A stretch of DNA of 8,135 nucleotides from an uncultured Eubacteriales bacterium (GCA_902475855.1 CABSBF010000074.1:1-8135); one strand, 5' to 3'. Counted from the stretch's first letter, positions 1-6,904 are shown. Notes: generated from the sequence alone by a model not told the origin. Translations and numbers: made by a program.

Positions 1-21
1 ATATCTCAGTACGCTTTCCAT
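1..21 (-). CDS. Start of a second ABC permease gene (partial, 7 codons)
   Basis: An ATG at 21-19 follows the TAA stop of the upstream permease (24-22) with no bases between. It is preceded by a strong GGAGGTGAG-type ribosome binding site lying inside the last codons of that gene. The seven visible codons read MESVLRY and run off the window. The sequence alone does not identify the product. BMP-type nucleoside importers of the NupNOPQ/YufNOPQ kind normally have two permeases encoded in tandem, and only one complete permease is present here, so the second permease is the expected product. The direct stop-start junction suggests translational coupling, which would fit two subunits needed in equal amounts. 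Confidence 0.7.
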
Positions 22-1101
22 TTATCTCACCTCCGCCCTTCCGAGATCCTTCAGAGACTGTCTGGCAATCACCCTGTGCTTCCAGTTGGCCAGGAACTTC
101 TCTGCGACAACAAACATGATGATAACGGACTGGACAATGGACACGACCTCCGGCGGAACATCCGACATTCGCGCCATTGTTTCCGCGCCGACGTTGACAT
201 AGGCCAGAAACAGCGCGGCCAGCGGCACATATTTCGGGTTGTTTCCCGCAATGACCGCGATCATCACGCCGTCAAAGCCGTGGCCGGACATGCCGGCATA
301 CTCAAAGCGCTTGTACATACCGAGCTGCTCCACTGCGCCGCCCATCCCTGCAAGGGCGCCGCCGATGAGCTGACAACCGATGATCACCGCTGTGACATTG
401 AGTCCCGAATAGCGGGAGAAATCCGGGTTGATGCCGACGAGTTTGAGCTTATAGCCGAAGGTGCTTTTTTCAAGCAGAATGTGCCCGAAAATCACGACCG
501 CCACGGCTAAGAAAAGCCCCGCGTGGATATTGGTCTTGGTGAAGAGCTTTGGCAGCAGCGCGGTTTCAAGAAACTTGAAAGAGGCCTGATAACCGGTCGT
601 GACATCCCAGAGCTGATGGTTGATGAAATACTGGCCGAGATATAGGCAGATGTAGTTGATCATCAGTGAGGTGACGATGGTCAGTGCATGGAATTTGGTG
701 TGCATAATCGCCGTCAGACCGCAGACCAGCGCGCCGACAATACCTCCGATGATGATGCAGACGATGGGATGGATCACAACCGGCAGCGGCAGCAGCACCG
801 CTGCCGCGGTGGCGGCAACGCCCGCCAGATAGAATGCGCCCTCGCTTCCCATGTTCACCTGACGGCAGCGGAACATCAGGCTCACGCCCACGCCGGTAAA
901 CAGGAGCGGGATCATTTTTTCAACAATATAGCCCATTCTGGAAACGGTCTGCACCGGCCCGACCAAAAAGAGTTTTAAGGAGCCGAAAGCATCCTCGCTG
1001 ACCGCAAAGATCAGCAGGAAAGAGATCAGCAGTGCGATACCGATGGCCAAAACGTCGCGGATCACAAAAAACACCGCTTCAATTTTCTTTGTACGATTCA
1101 T
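22..1101 (-). CDS. ABC transporter permease, BMP/nucleoside importer type (NupP/YufP-like)
   Basis: This 359-residue integral membrane protein should form half of the channel of a nucleoside-type ABC importer (BPD_transp_2 family). Several long hydrophobic stretches are visible, for example near residues 13-33, 62-76, 108-130, 192-210 and 318-336. The motif NMGSEG matches the NxGxEG loop of this family. KLVGINPDFSRYSG fits the cytoplasmic coupling region, usually written as VGxNxxAAxYxG, and GHGFDGVMIAVIAGNNP is a conserved late segment. I chose the ATG at 1101-1099 because GAGGTG lies six bases upstream and the ATG overlaps the ATPase stop as ATGA. A GTG at 1110 is in frame but falls inside that ribosome binding site. 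Substrate cannot be read from the permease; the neighbouring BMP lipoprotein implies a nucleoside or similar compound. Confidence 0.9.
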   Translation of the reverse strand: MNRTKKIEAVFFVIRDVLAIGIALLISFLLIFAVSEDAFGSLKLFLVGPVQTVSRMGYIVEKMIPLLFTGVGVSLMFRCRQVNMGSEGAFYLAGVAATAAAVLLPLPVVIHPIVCIIIGGIVGALVCGLTAIMHTKFHALTIVTSLMINYICLYLGQYFINHQLWDVTTGYQASFKFLETALLPKLFTKTNIHAGLFLAVAVVIFGHILLEKSTFGYKLKLVGINPDFSRYSGLNVTAVIIGCQLIGGALAGMGGAVEQLGMYKRFEYAGMSGHGFDGVMIAVIAGNNPKYVPLAALFLAYVNVGAETMARMSDVPPEVVSIVQSVIIMFVVAEKFLANWKHRVIARQSLKDLGRAEVR

Positions 1102-2657
1102 CTGCAGCACCTCGCAATCTGCTCCGGCGTCTGTTCCTTCAGGCCAAGCATATACTCGCCCAGTTCTGTCTCCGTAACATTCTCCAGAGAGTCAAAATAT
1201 GCAACGATACGTCCGCCGCACAGGACGATCAGGCTGTCACTCACCTCGCGCAGTTCCGTGATGTCTGCGGAGATCAGAAGCACCGCCGCGCCCTCATCGC
1301 GCAGGCTGATGAGCTTGCTGCGAATCAGCTCGCTTGCGCCCACATCAATACCGCGTGTCGGCTGATTGGCGACCATGACCTGCGGCCGGCTGGAAAACTC
1401 ACGCGCCGCAACGACCTTCTGGATATTACCGCCAGAAAGCGTTTTGACCGCCGCAGTGCTTCCGTCGCACTTGACCGTGAAATCGCGGATCAGGTCATCG
1501 GAAAGCTTACGGATGGCTCTGCGGCGAAGCAGATGGTGGCTTTGATAGGCCTTTTCGTAATACCGGTCTGAAATGATGTTGTATTCTATACTGGCATCCG
1601 CCGCAATACCGTAGGTCATTCTGTCCTCGGATACGTGTGCCACACCCATCTGACGGATCTCACGGATGGTATGTCCCCTCACCGACTTACCGTTAATGAG
1701 AATCTCTCCACTTTGGATCTTATCCATGCCGGCGATCATCTCAGAGATCTCGCGCTGACCGTTTCCCTCGATGCCGGCAACCCCCAGGATCTCACCGCCG
1801 CGCACACTGAAAGAGACATCAGTCAAAACCTGCTTGCCGAAATTGTTGTAATAGTTCAGCTCCTTGATTTGCAGCCGCGCCTTGTCGGGATGCGAAGGTG
1901 TCTTTTCCAGAGAATTGATAGCATTTCTGCCGACCATCATCTGGGAAATATCCTGCTCCGTCACGCTGTTGACATCCACCGTCTGAATGGAGCGGCCGTC
2001 GCGCAGAACCGTAAGGCGATCGCAGATCTGCTTGATCTCATTGAGTTTGTGGGAAATAAAGACAATGGTATAGCCCTCTTTTTTGAGGTTGATGAGCTGT
2101 GCGAACAGCTCCTCGGTTTCCTGCGGCGTCAGAACCGCCGTCGGTTCGTCAAGAATCAGAACCTCGACATTGCGCAGGAGCATTTTCAGAATCTCCACAC
2201 GCTGTTTCTGCCCGACATAGAGGTCACGGACCTTGCGGTCCGGATCCACATCGAGTCCAAACTTTCCGGAAACCTCGCGGGTCATTTTGGCAGCCTGCTT
2301 ATAATTGAAAATACCGCACTTCGTCGGTTCAATGCCAAACACCATGTTTTCTGCGACGGTCAGGGAGGGCACCAGCATAAAATGCTGATGCACCATCCCG
2401 ATACCAAGCTTCAAAGCAGCAAGGGGGCTGCTGATGTTGACTTCTTTTCCCTTGTAAAAGATTTTTCCGCTCTCCGGCTGTTCCTGCCCAAAGAGAACCT
2501 TCATCAGTGTGCTTTTGCCAGCTCCGTTCTCACCGACCAGGCCGTGGATGTCTCCCTTACGGACAGAGAAATCAATATTCTTGTTCGCCACAAAGCCGTC
2601 CTTATAGACTTTGGTAATGTTTTGCATGGAAAGGACGTATTCATACTGTTCTTCCAT
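1098..2657 (-). CDS. Double-domain ABC ATPase of a nucleoside/BMP-type importer (NupO/YufO-like)
   Basis: This 519-residue cytoplasmic ATPase carries two fused nucleotide-binding domains and should power the two permeases. Domain 1 has Walker A GENGAGKST (residues 42-50), the Q-loop region MVHQHFML (88-95), a divergent signature YVGQKQR (147-153), Walker B with LILDEPTA (167-174) and the switch His203 in ISHKL. Domain 2 has a degenerate P-loop, GIEGNGQRE (295-303), where Gln301 replaces the usual Lys. It also has a canonical LSGGN signature (407-411), and NQPTRG after the Walker B strand. An intact first P-loop, a divergent first signature and a degenerate second P-loop are typical of the double-ATPases of sugar and nucleoside importers, so this is family character and not decay. 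The ATG at 2657 is preferred over the adjacent GTG at 2660 because AAGGAGG ends five bases before it. The gene follows the lipoprotein gene by 29 nt and overlaps the permease by 4 nt. Confidence 0.93.
   Translation of the reverse strand: MEEQYEYVLSMQNITKVYKDGFVANKNIDFSVRKGDIHGLVGENGAGKSTLMKVLFGQEQPESGKIFYKGKEVNISSPLAALKLGIGMVHQHFMLVPSLTVAENMVFGIEPTKCGIFNYKQAAKMTREVSGKFGLDVDPDRKVRDLYVGQKQRVEILKMLLRNVEVLILDEPTAVLTPQETEELFAQLINLKKEGYTIVFISHKLNEIKQICDRLTVLRDGRSIQTVDVNSVTEQDISQMMVGRNAINSLEKTPSHPDKARLQIKELNYYNNFGKQVLTDVSFSVRGGEILGVAGIEGNGQREISEMIAGMDKIQSGEILINGKSVRGHTIREIRQMGVAHVSEDRMTYGIAADASIEYNIISDRYYEKAYQSHHLLRRRAIRKLSDDLIRDFTVKCDGSTAAVKTLSGGNIQKVVAAREFSSRPQVMVANQPTRGIDVGASELIRSKLISLRDEGAAVLLISADITELREVSDSLIVLCGGRIVAYFDSLENVTETELGEYMLGLKEQTPEQIARCCR
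1108..1113 (-). promoter_or_regulatory. Ribosome binding site fixing the permease start
   Basis: GAGGTG lies inside the last codons of the ATPase gene, six bases before the ATG at 1101. It rules out the in-frame GTG at 1110, which overlaps it. With the 4-nt ATGA overlap this is a typical translational coupling site between ABC subunits. Confidence 0.7.
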
Positions 2658-2658
2658 C

Positions 2659-2674
2659 ACAGCCTCCTTGCTGT
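2659..2674 (-). promoter_or_regulatory. Ribosome binding site of the ATPase gene in the loop of a small hairpin
   Basis: On the transcribed strand ACAGC (2674-2670) and GCTGT (2663-2659) form a 5-bp inverted repeat around the loop AAGGAG. The loop is most of the AAGGAGG ribosome binding site for the ATG at 2657. The pairing is plain from sequence. Whether it folds and affects ATPase output relative to the binding protein is inference. Confidence 0.4.
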
Positions 2675-2686
2675 CTGTTCGTCCGA

Positions 2687-3811
2687 TTATTTGGAAACGG
2701 ATTCCTTCAGATTGTTATAGGTGTCGGCGTCCATGCCGATGGCAGTGCTGACTTTGATTTCGCCGTTTCTGATCTTCTCAGCGATCTCGTCGATTTTTGC
2801 ACGGATGTCGGCGGAAACAGCAGTCTCATAGTAGTTGTTGACCGCCAGGCCGATGCCGCCTGCCGCAAGGTCGATTGCATTGTGCTTGCCGAATTGCAGA
2901 GTACCGTTCAGCGTTTCGGCAATTGCATTGCTGAGAACGATGTCAAAATTCTTTACAACAGAGGTCAGAATGGCCTTTGCTGCTGCGGGGTTGGTGTCCT
3001 CAAGAATGAGAGACTGGTCAGAGTCGACACCGATCGCCCAGAAGCCGCCGCCGGCCGCCGCCTCATAAACGCCGGAACCTGCACCGGAGCAGACCGCAAA
3101 CACAACGTCCGCTCCCTGTGCGTTCTGCGCATTTGCAAGCTCCTTCGCGGCAGCGGTGTCGGTGAAGTTTCCGATGAATGCGGAGCGAACAATAATGTCG
3201 GGGTTGACATACTTTGCGCCTTCGATGTAGCCAACAAGGAAGTCGCTGACGGAGGAGGTTTCCTTGCCGCCGACAAATCCGATGACGCCGCTCTTGGACA
3301 TCATGGCAGCCAGTGCGCCGCCGAGGAAGGAGCCTTCATTCTGCATGGCAGCAAAGGAAGCGCAGTTTGCAAATTTCCCGTCGCTGTAATCCAGCTCGGT
3401 ATCATAGATGAGGAACTTCTGCTCCGGGAACTTTGCGGCCACTTCTGTGATGGACTCCTTCAGACTGAACGTACCGGTAACGATGATATCCCAATCACCC
3501 AGCTCAGCCAGTTCGGTCAGCGTGGGAATCGGAGTGGTGGTGTCACCCTGTAATTCGATGCATTTGATGTTGCCAATGCGGTCGGGATTCTCTTCCTTGG
3601 CGATCTGCACGCCGGACCAGACCATATCGGAAAACGCCTTGTCACCGAGGGAGTTCGGGATGACCAGAACAACGTTTGCCTTCTTGCTTTCTTCGCTGGG
3701 AGTGTCGGAAGCGTTGCTGTCTTCGGGCTTTGAGGGATCCTTGCTGCCTGCGCAGGCGAACAGGCTCAGCGCCATAACGAGTGCCAGCAGGATAGCGATA
3801 ATCTTTTTCAT
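2687..3811 (-). CDS. BMP-family substrate-binding lipoprotein (PnrA/NupN-like nucleoside receptor)
   Basis: This 374-residue lipoprotein should capture the transported compound outside the membrane and deliver it to the permeases. The N-terminus MKK plus a hydrophobic segment ends in the lipobox LFAC with Cys20 as the lipidated residue. A flexible Ser/Asp/Glu/Lys-rich linker follows to about residue 45. The BMP fold is shown by GDKAFSD (residues 56-62), by the glycine-rich VCSGAGSGVYEAA, by GVDSDQ (261-266) followed by LTSVVKNFD, and by a C-terminal RNGEIKVST-type segment. Characterised members such as Treponema PnrA and the Bacillus YufN/NupN proteins bind purine nucleosides, so a nucleoside-like ligand is likely but not shown. 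The ATG at 3811 has AAGGAG seven bases upstream. It is the first gene of the ABC import block and is separated from the flavoprotein gene before it by 45 nt, the widest gap in the operon. Confidence 0.93.
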   Translation of the reverse strand: MKKIIAILLALVMALSLFACAGSKDPSKPEDSNASDTPSEESKKANVVLVIPNSLGDKAFSDMVWSGVQIAKEENPDRIGNIKCIELQGDTTTPIPTLTELAELGDWDIIVTGTFSLKESITEVAAKFPEQKFLIYDTELDYSDGKFANCASFAAMQNEGSFLGGALAAMMSKSGVIGFVGGKETSSVSDFLVGYIEGAKYVNPDIIVRSAFIGNFTDTAAAKELANAQNAQGADVVFAVCSGAGSGVYEAAAGGGFWAIGVDSDQSLILEDTNPAAAKAILTSVVKNFDIVLSNAIAETLNGTLQFGKHNAIDLAAGGIGLAVNNYYETAVSADIRAKIDEIAEKIRNGEIKVSTAIGMDADTYNNLKESVSK

Positions 3812-3832
3812 TTCTTTTCTCCTTATTATTTA

Positions 3833-3860
3833 TTTATGAAAACTGCGGCGCAGTAATCAA
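3833..3860 (-). promoter_or_regulatory. Possible weak internal promoter or attenuator with a 13-bp palindrome before the lipoprotein gene
   Basis: The gap holds the perfect odd-centred palindrome ACTGCG-G-CGCAGT (3842-3854). On the transcribed strand it is followed directly by TTTT, so it could form a short stem of four or five pairs with a U run. The same palindrome lies exactly between TTGATT (3860-3855) and CATAAA (3838-3833), which have 16-bp spacing and resemble weak -35 and -10 boxes, four of six matches each. Either reading would let the lipoprotein be expressed differently from the enzymes upstream. Neither is strong. Confidence 0.3.
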
Positions 3861-4411
3861 CACAGTTCAAGGATGTTTTCCGGTTTGAGGGCGTGCGGCC
3901 GAAACTCTGCCGCCGCATAGCCGACAGCCAGCGCAATGGCAAAGCGATAACCGGCCGGGAATTTGAGCAGCCGCTCATAGTACTGCGCAGATGCTCCCAT
4001 AAAAATGCGATCCGGCGCAGCCATAATCACGGAATCCAGCCCCAGCGCTTTGGCCGCAAGCGCAAGGCTCTGCACGGCAATTCCGGCATCTACATCAATG
4101 TAGTTGTTTTCCGGGTTGACCGCAATGACGATCACGAGCGGCGCACCGAAGAATACCTTCCCATCACGCAGGGCCAGCCGCTCCAGATAGTCCTTCTCCC
4201 TGCGCTGCCTTGATACGCGGATGACGCCGTTTGTCATTTCACGAAGTATGGCCGGATTGGTAACAAAGCAGAAGCGCTGCTGCTGCAAATTCAGTGAGGT
4301 CGGCGCACAGAGCGCAGCCTCTTTGAGCTTTTCGATTTTCTCCGATTCAATCGCCCGCGGCAGAAAATCGCGCACGCTCGCCCGGGTTCGAAGGGCCTCA
4401 AAGACTTCCAT
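3857..4411 (-). CDS. Small nitroreductase-family flavoprotein (second of two)
   Basis: This 184-residue protein is predicted to be a cytoplasmic FMN-dependent, NAD(P)H-using oxidoreductase of the nitroreductase family (PF00881 type). The FMN-phosphate motif appears as RTRASVRDF (residues 8-16). APTSLNLQQ (36-44) matches the APSxxNxQP motif and keeps the Asn. Later come FFGAPLVIVIAV, then DAGIAVQSLALAAKALGLDS, which matches the helix after the second flavin contact, and a GY-ending strand near the C-terminus. The start at 4411 is chosen because family homology begins there and GGAGG lies nine bases upstream. A closer ATG at 4420 touches the GGAGG directly, and longer in-frame extensions only read through the phosphorylase gene. 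It overlaps the phosphorylase end by 14 nt. The substrate is unknown. The family also includes deiodinases, BluB and enoate-type reductases, so 'nitroreductase' is a fold name and not a function. Confidence 0.85.
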   Translation of the reverse strand: MEVFEALRTRASVRDFLPRAIESEKIEKLKEAALCAPTSLNLQQQRFCFVTNPAILREMTNGVIRVSRQRREKDYLERLALRDGKVFFGAPLVIVIAVNPENNYIDVDAGIAVQSLALAAKALGLDSVIMAAPDRIFMGASAQYYERLLKFPAGYRFAIALAVGYAAAEFRPHALKPENILELC

Positions 4412-5141
4412 GCGACGCATCCTCCGCGAGAGTTTCCAGTGCCAGAAGCAGTGCATCGTCCATCGTCTTGCCCGGCATTTCCGGCAGTGGGCGGATAGTC
4501 TCCTTTCCTGCCGCATCCACCTCAAGATGAGAGAGGATGGATACCATCATCAGTGCACGCTTTCCGAACTGCGCCGCGGCGGTATAGAGCGCTGCGCCCT
4601 CCATTTCAGAGCACAGAATTCCGTAGTCCCGCCATGCCGCTGAGCGATAACTCTCAGCGAGGCGGTAGAGTCGGTCATTACAGACGGTATTTCCGATGTA
4701 GACTTTTTGCTGGCGCGCTGCTGCGATTCGCTCCGCAGCGGAAAGCAGGCGATAGTCCGCAATCGGGCAGAAAGTACCGTTAAACACACCGTCATTCATG
4801 GCAGAAGTGTGGCAGGCAGCTTGGGAGAGCACAATGTCATGCCGCTGCATGGAGTCCGGATATCCGGCCGAAGTACCGACCCGCACAATAGCCTCACAGC
4901 CATAGTCGCGGAAAAGCTCCGTCGCATAGATCAGCATGGAGGGAATTCCCATGCCCACCGACATTGCAGAAATCCGCTGACCGGCATAGAAGCCGGTATA
5001 GCACAACGCAGCGCGTTTGCTGCTGACAAGCTGTGCATTTTCAAGATAATGTTCTGCCAGATAGGAAATACGTTCCGGGTCGCCGGCGGTAATCACATGG
5101 CTGGCAATTTCTTTCGGGCGAGCGTCGATGTGCATACTCAT
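4398..5141 (-). CDS. DeoD-like nucleoside phosphorylase with Ser in place of the catalytic Asp204
   Basis: This 247-residue protein belongs to the hexameric purine nucleoside phosphorylase group (PNP_UDP_1 fold), which splits nucleosides with phosphate into a base and (deoxy)ribose 1-phosphate. It aligns with E. coli DeoD, recalled from memory, in the same numbering through residue 217. Shared positions are His4, Gly20 and Arg24 in GDPER, Arg43, Arg87 in VRVG, Glu179-Met180-Glu181 in SEMEGA, and Arg217. Differences at the active site are Thr for Ser90, Tyr for Phe159, Ser for Val178 and, most important, Ser for the proton-donating Asp204 (codon TCT at 4532-4530, context ILSHL). The region after Arg217 is about six residues longer than in E. 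coli. It is probably an active enzyme with altered base preference, but loss of activity is possible. The ATG at 5141 has AGGAGG six bases upstream, which overlaps the stop codon of the flavoprotein gene before it. The following gene overlaps its end. Confidence 0.9.
   Translation of the reverse strand: MSMHIDARPKEIASHVITAGDPERISYLAEHYLENAQLVSSKRAALCYTGFYAGQRISAMSVGMGIPSMLIYATELFRDYGCEAIVRVGTSAGYPDSMQRHDIVLSQAACHTSAMNDGVFNGTFCPIADYRLLSAAERIAAARQQKVYIGNTVCNDRLYRLAESYRSAAWRDYGILCSEMEGAALYTAAAQFGKRALMMVSILSHLEVDAAGKETIRPLPEMPGKTMDDALLLALETLAEDASHGSL
4421..4425 (-). promoter_or_regulatory. Ribosome binding site deciding the second nitroreductase start
   Basis: GGAGG inside the phosphorylase coding sequence is followed by two in-frame ATGs, at 4420 with zero spacing and at 4411 with nine bases. 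Only the second has usable spacing. The overlap suggests re-initiation by ribosomes finishing the phosphorylase. Confidence 0.6.
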
Positions 5142-5151
5142 AGCTGTCCTC

Positions 5152-5673
5152 CTATCCGATGTAATGCACCGCAGAAATCAGTTCCTTCGGCTTTGGCTCT
5201 TCGGCGGGATATCCAAAGGCGCCGAGGCTGGTAACCACACGGTTTTTGGCGATTCCAATGGTTTCGAATTTCTCAATAACCTCCAGCTTGTCACAGATGG
5301 GTGAAAACTGATTGATCCACACGGAGCCGATTCCATAACTGCACGCAGCAATGAACATGTTTTCCATTGCGCAGCCGGCATCCGCCAGGCGCATATAGTT
5401 ATCACGGATGTCACTGATGAGGATGATCAGCGGGGCGGAGAAAAACAGATGCTCCTCCGGGTTGCCACCGAGATATTTGGCCGTAAGCTCCGCGAGTTCA
5501 TGCATGAGCTTCCGGTCTGTGATGGCATAGAATTCAAACGACTGATGCCCCCATGCGTTCGGTGCGCTGCGTCCGCATTCGATGATCTCGCGAACGATCT
5601 CCGGCTCGACCGGCCTTTGCTCAAAGCAGCGTACAGACCTCCGCTCCAAAATTGTCTTTACCACATCATTCAT
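5152..5673 (-). CDS. Small nitroreductase-family flavoprotein (first of two)
   Basis: This 173-residue protein is predicted to be a soluble FMN-dependent oxidoreductase of the nitroreductase family. RRSVRCF (residues 11-17) is the FMN-phosphate motif. SAPNAWGHQSFEFY (36-49) is the second motif, but the usual Asn is Gly42 while Gln44 is kept. FFSAPLIILIS and ADAGCAMENMFIAACSYGIGSVWI form the central core, and SLGAFGYPAEEPKPK is the usual C-terminal strand and tail. The ATG at 5673 has AAGGAG eight bases upstream and overlaps the MFS gene by eight bases. Its stop (TAG, 5154-5152) is part of the next ribosome binding site. It is clearly diverged from the second nitroreductase, with common residues mainly at family motifs, so this is not a recent duplication. 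Substrate unknown; position next to a nucleoside phosphorylase suggests a modified nucleoside or base, by inference only. Confidence 0.87.
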   Translation of the reverse strand: MNDVVKTILERRSVRCFEQRPVEPEIVREIIECGRSAPNAWGHQSFEFYAITDRKLMHELAELTAKYLGGNPEEHLFFSAPLIILISDIRDNYMRLADAGCAMENMFIAACSYGIGSVWINQFSPICDKLEVIEKFETIGIAKNRVVTSLGAFGYPAEEPKPKELISAVHYIG

Positions 5674-6886
5674 AAATCAAGCTCCTTTTTCTCACTGCAA
5701 AGAGGGCCGTTGCCAGCAGTGCGGAAAGCGCTGCCGAACCGATACCGAAGGCCAGCATCACACGGTAGGAATCGAAAATCGACACAATCCAGCCAAGTAC
5801 TGTAAAGCTGAAATTACTGACCAGATTGACCACTACGGAAACCGTGCGATAGCGCTTTTCAAAGGCCGCGTTTCCAAATATGCTTCGCACCAGATTCGGC
5901 ATGGCCACAACCGTGACGGCCATGGGCATCCCCATGCAGAACGATCCGATGTACATCCGCAGGACAGACTGCCCGAAAAACAGGCAGATCAGGCCGCACC
6001 CTATTGTCCCCACCGCCGCATAGCAGGCGGTCTGCATCCCGCAGCGATCATTGAGCCAGCCGACAAGCAGCTTGCAGGCAATGGTTCCGATCATAGAAGC
6101 CGACACAAAGGTACCTAAGATCTTTTGCGGATGATCAAACGTTAAACCAACGCCAAATAACATCTGATTATAGCCTGTCGTACTGCAAATTGCACAGGCA
6201 AACACCAAAAGCAAAGCAAATACCGTTCGTTTCCCGGAAAAATCACGGAAGGCCGCTGTAGTTGCGTGCCGCCGCTGCACCCGGCCGCGATAGGGCTGCG
6301 CACCGACATCCTCCGGCCTGCGGACAGAAAACAGTGCACAGGCTGGGACAAGCATCACAAACAGCGCAATGCCCAACATCCGATACGTTGCACGCCAACC
6401 GAAAGACTCCATAAAGCTCTGTGCCAGCGGATTCATCAGTGCCCCCACAATTCCGGAAGCGGAGCAGGCAATGCCAAGGAAAAAGCCGCTCTGCCCGGAA
6501 AACCAGTTATTGATCAGCATCGGCACCGTCTGCACAAACAGGAAAGCGTGGCTCACACCCTGTAGCGCAGCGGCGATATACCATTCGTATACACTGTGAA
6601 AATAAGCCATTGCAAACTGCGCAGCTGCCGCGAGGAGTGCGAATCCTGTCAGAGTCCAGCGCAGATTCCACTTTTTTACTGCCCGCGATGCAAATGGTAT
6701 GGCAGCGCAGACAGCCAGTCCATAAAAGACGGAATAGGTCGTGAGCTTCCCGAGCTTAATGCCCAGTTCCTCACAGACAGGAGCATAGAATATGCCGCGG
6801 CAGTTGGAAATGATTCCGAGCAATCCGCCCTGTATCAGAAAGCACATTGCAAGAACCAGGAATGGATAGCCTTTTTTCTGTTTCAC
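5666..6886 (-). CDS. MFS transporter, OFA/monocarboxylate-like subgroup
   Basis: This 406-residue membrane protein is a secondary carrier with about twelve hydrophobic segments and a cytoplasmic central loop near residues 185-215. FYAPVCEELGI (33-43) after helix 1, SRAVKKWNLRW (67-77) as the loop between helices 2 and 3, NNWFSGQSGFFLGI (126-139) and RRPEDVGAQPY before the central loop are typical of Firmicute carriers related to the oxalate/formate antiporter group. Those carriers usually move organic anions, but the direction and substrate here are not visible. The start is a GTG at 6886, supported by GGGGAG five bases upstream (6897-6892). It lies 18 nt after the repressor gene and overlaps the next gene by 8 nt. 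As a second transport system in an operon that already encodes an ABC importer, it may export a product or take up a related compound. Codons 247-251 (GLTFD) contain an exact copy of the candidate operator. Confidence 0.88.
   Translation of the reverse strand: MKQKKGYPFLVLAMCFLIQGGLLGIISNCRGIFYAPVCEELGIKLGKLTTYSVFYGLAVCAAIPFASRAVKKWNLRWTLTGFALLAAAAQFAMAYFHSVYEWYIAAALQGVSHAFLFVQTVPMLINNWFSGQSGFFLGIACSASGIVGALMNPLAQSFMESFGWRATYRMLGIALFVMLVPACALFSVRRPEDVGAQPYRGRVQRRHATTAAFRDFSGKRTVFALLLVFACAICSTTGYNQMLFGVGLTFDHPQKILGTFVSASMIGTIACKLLVGWLNDRCGMQTACYAAVGTIGCGLICLFFGQSVLRMYIGSFCMGMPMAVTVVAMPNLVRSIFGNAAFEKRYRTVSVVVNLVSNFSFTVLGWIVSIFDSYRVMLAFGIGSAALSALLATALFAVRKRSLIYE
6132..6148. promoter_or_regulatory. 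Exact second copy of the candidate repressor operator, inside the MFS gene
   Basis: TGATCAAACGTTAAACC occurs here base for base as at 7947-7963, about 1815 bp away, and lies within MFS codons 247-251. A 17-bp exact match is unlikely by chance in 8 kb (well below one in a hundred by simple counting). LacI-family repressors are known to use auxiliary intragenic operators for DNA looping, as with lacO2 in lacZ. That role here is inference. Confidence 0.35.
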
Positions 6887-6904
6887 CTTATCTCCCCTTT
6901 TCGC

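Noticed and set aside
295..303. Reading the degenerate second P-loop of the ATPase (protein residues 295-303) as a damaging mutation
   Set aside because: A P-loop without Lys in the second domain is usual in double ATPases of nucleoside and sugar importers.
1635..2720. Long plus-strand open frame opposite the ABC ATPase
   Set aside because: It is antisense to a gene with intact ABC motifs, has no recognisable domain and shows the His/Asp/Arg-rich, low-complexity make-up of a reverse-strand shadow.
4412..4525. In-frame extension of the second nitroreductase to 4525
   Set aside because: It lies entirely in the phosphorylase gene, reads as Arg/Cys/Trp-rich nonsense, and the good ribosome binding site supports 4411.
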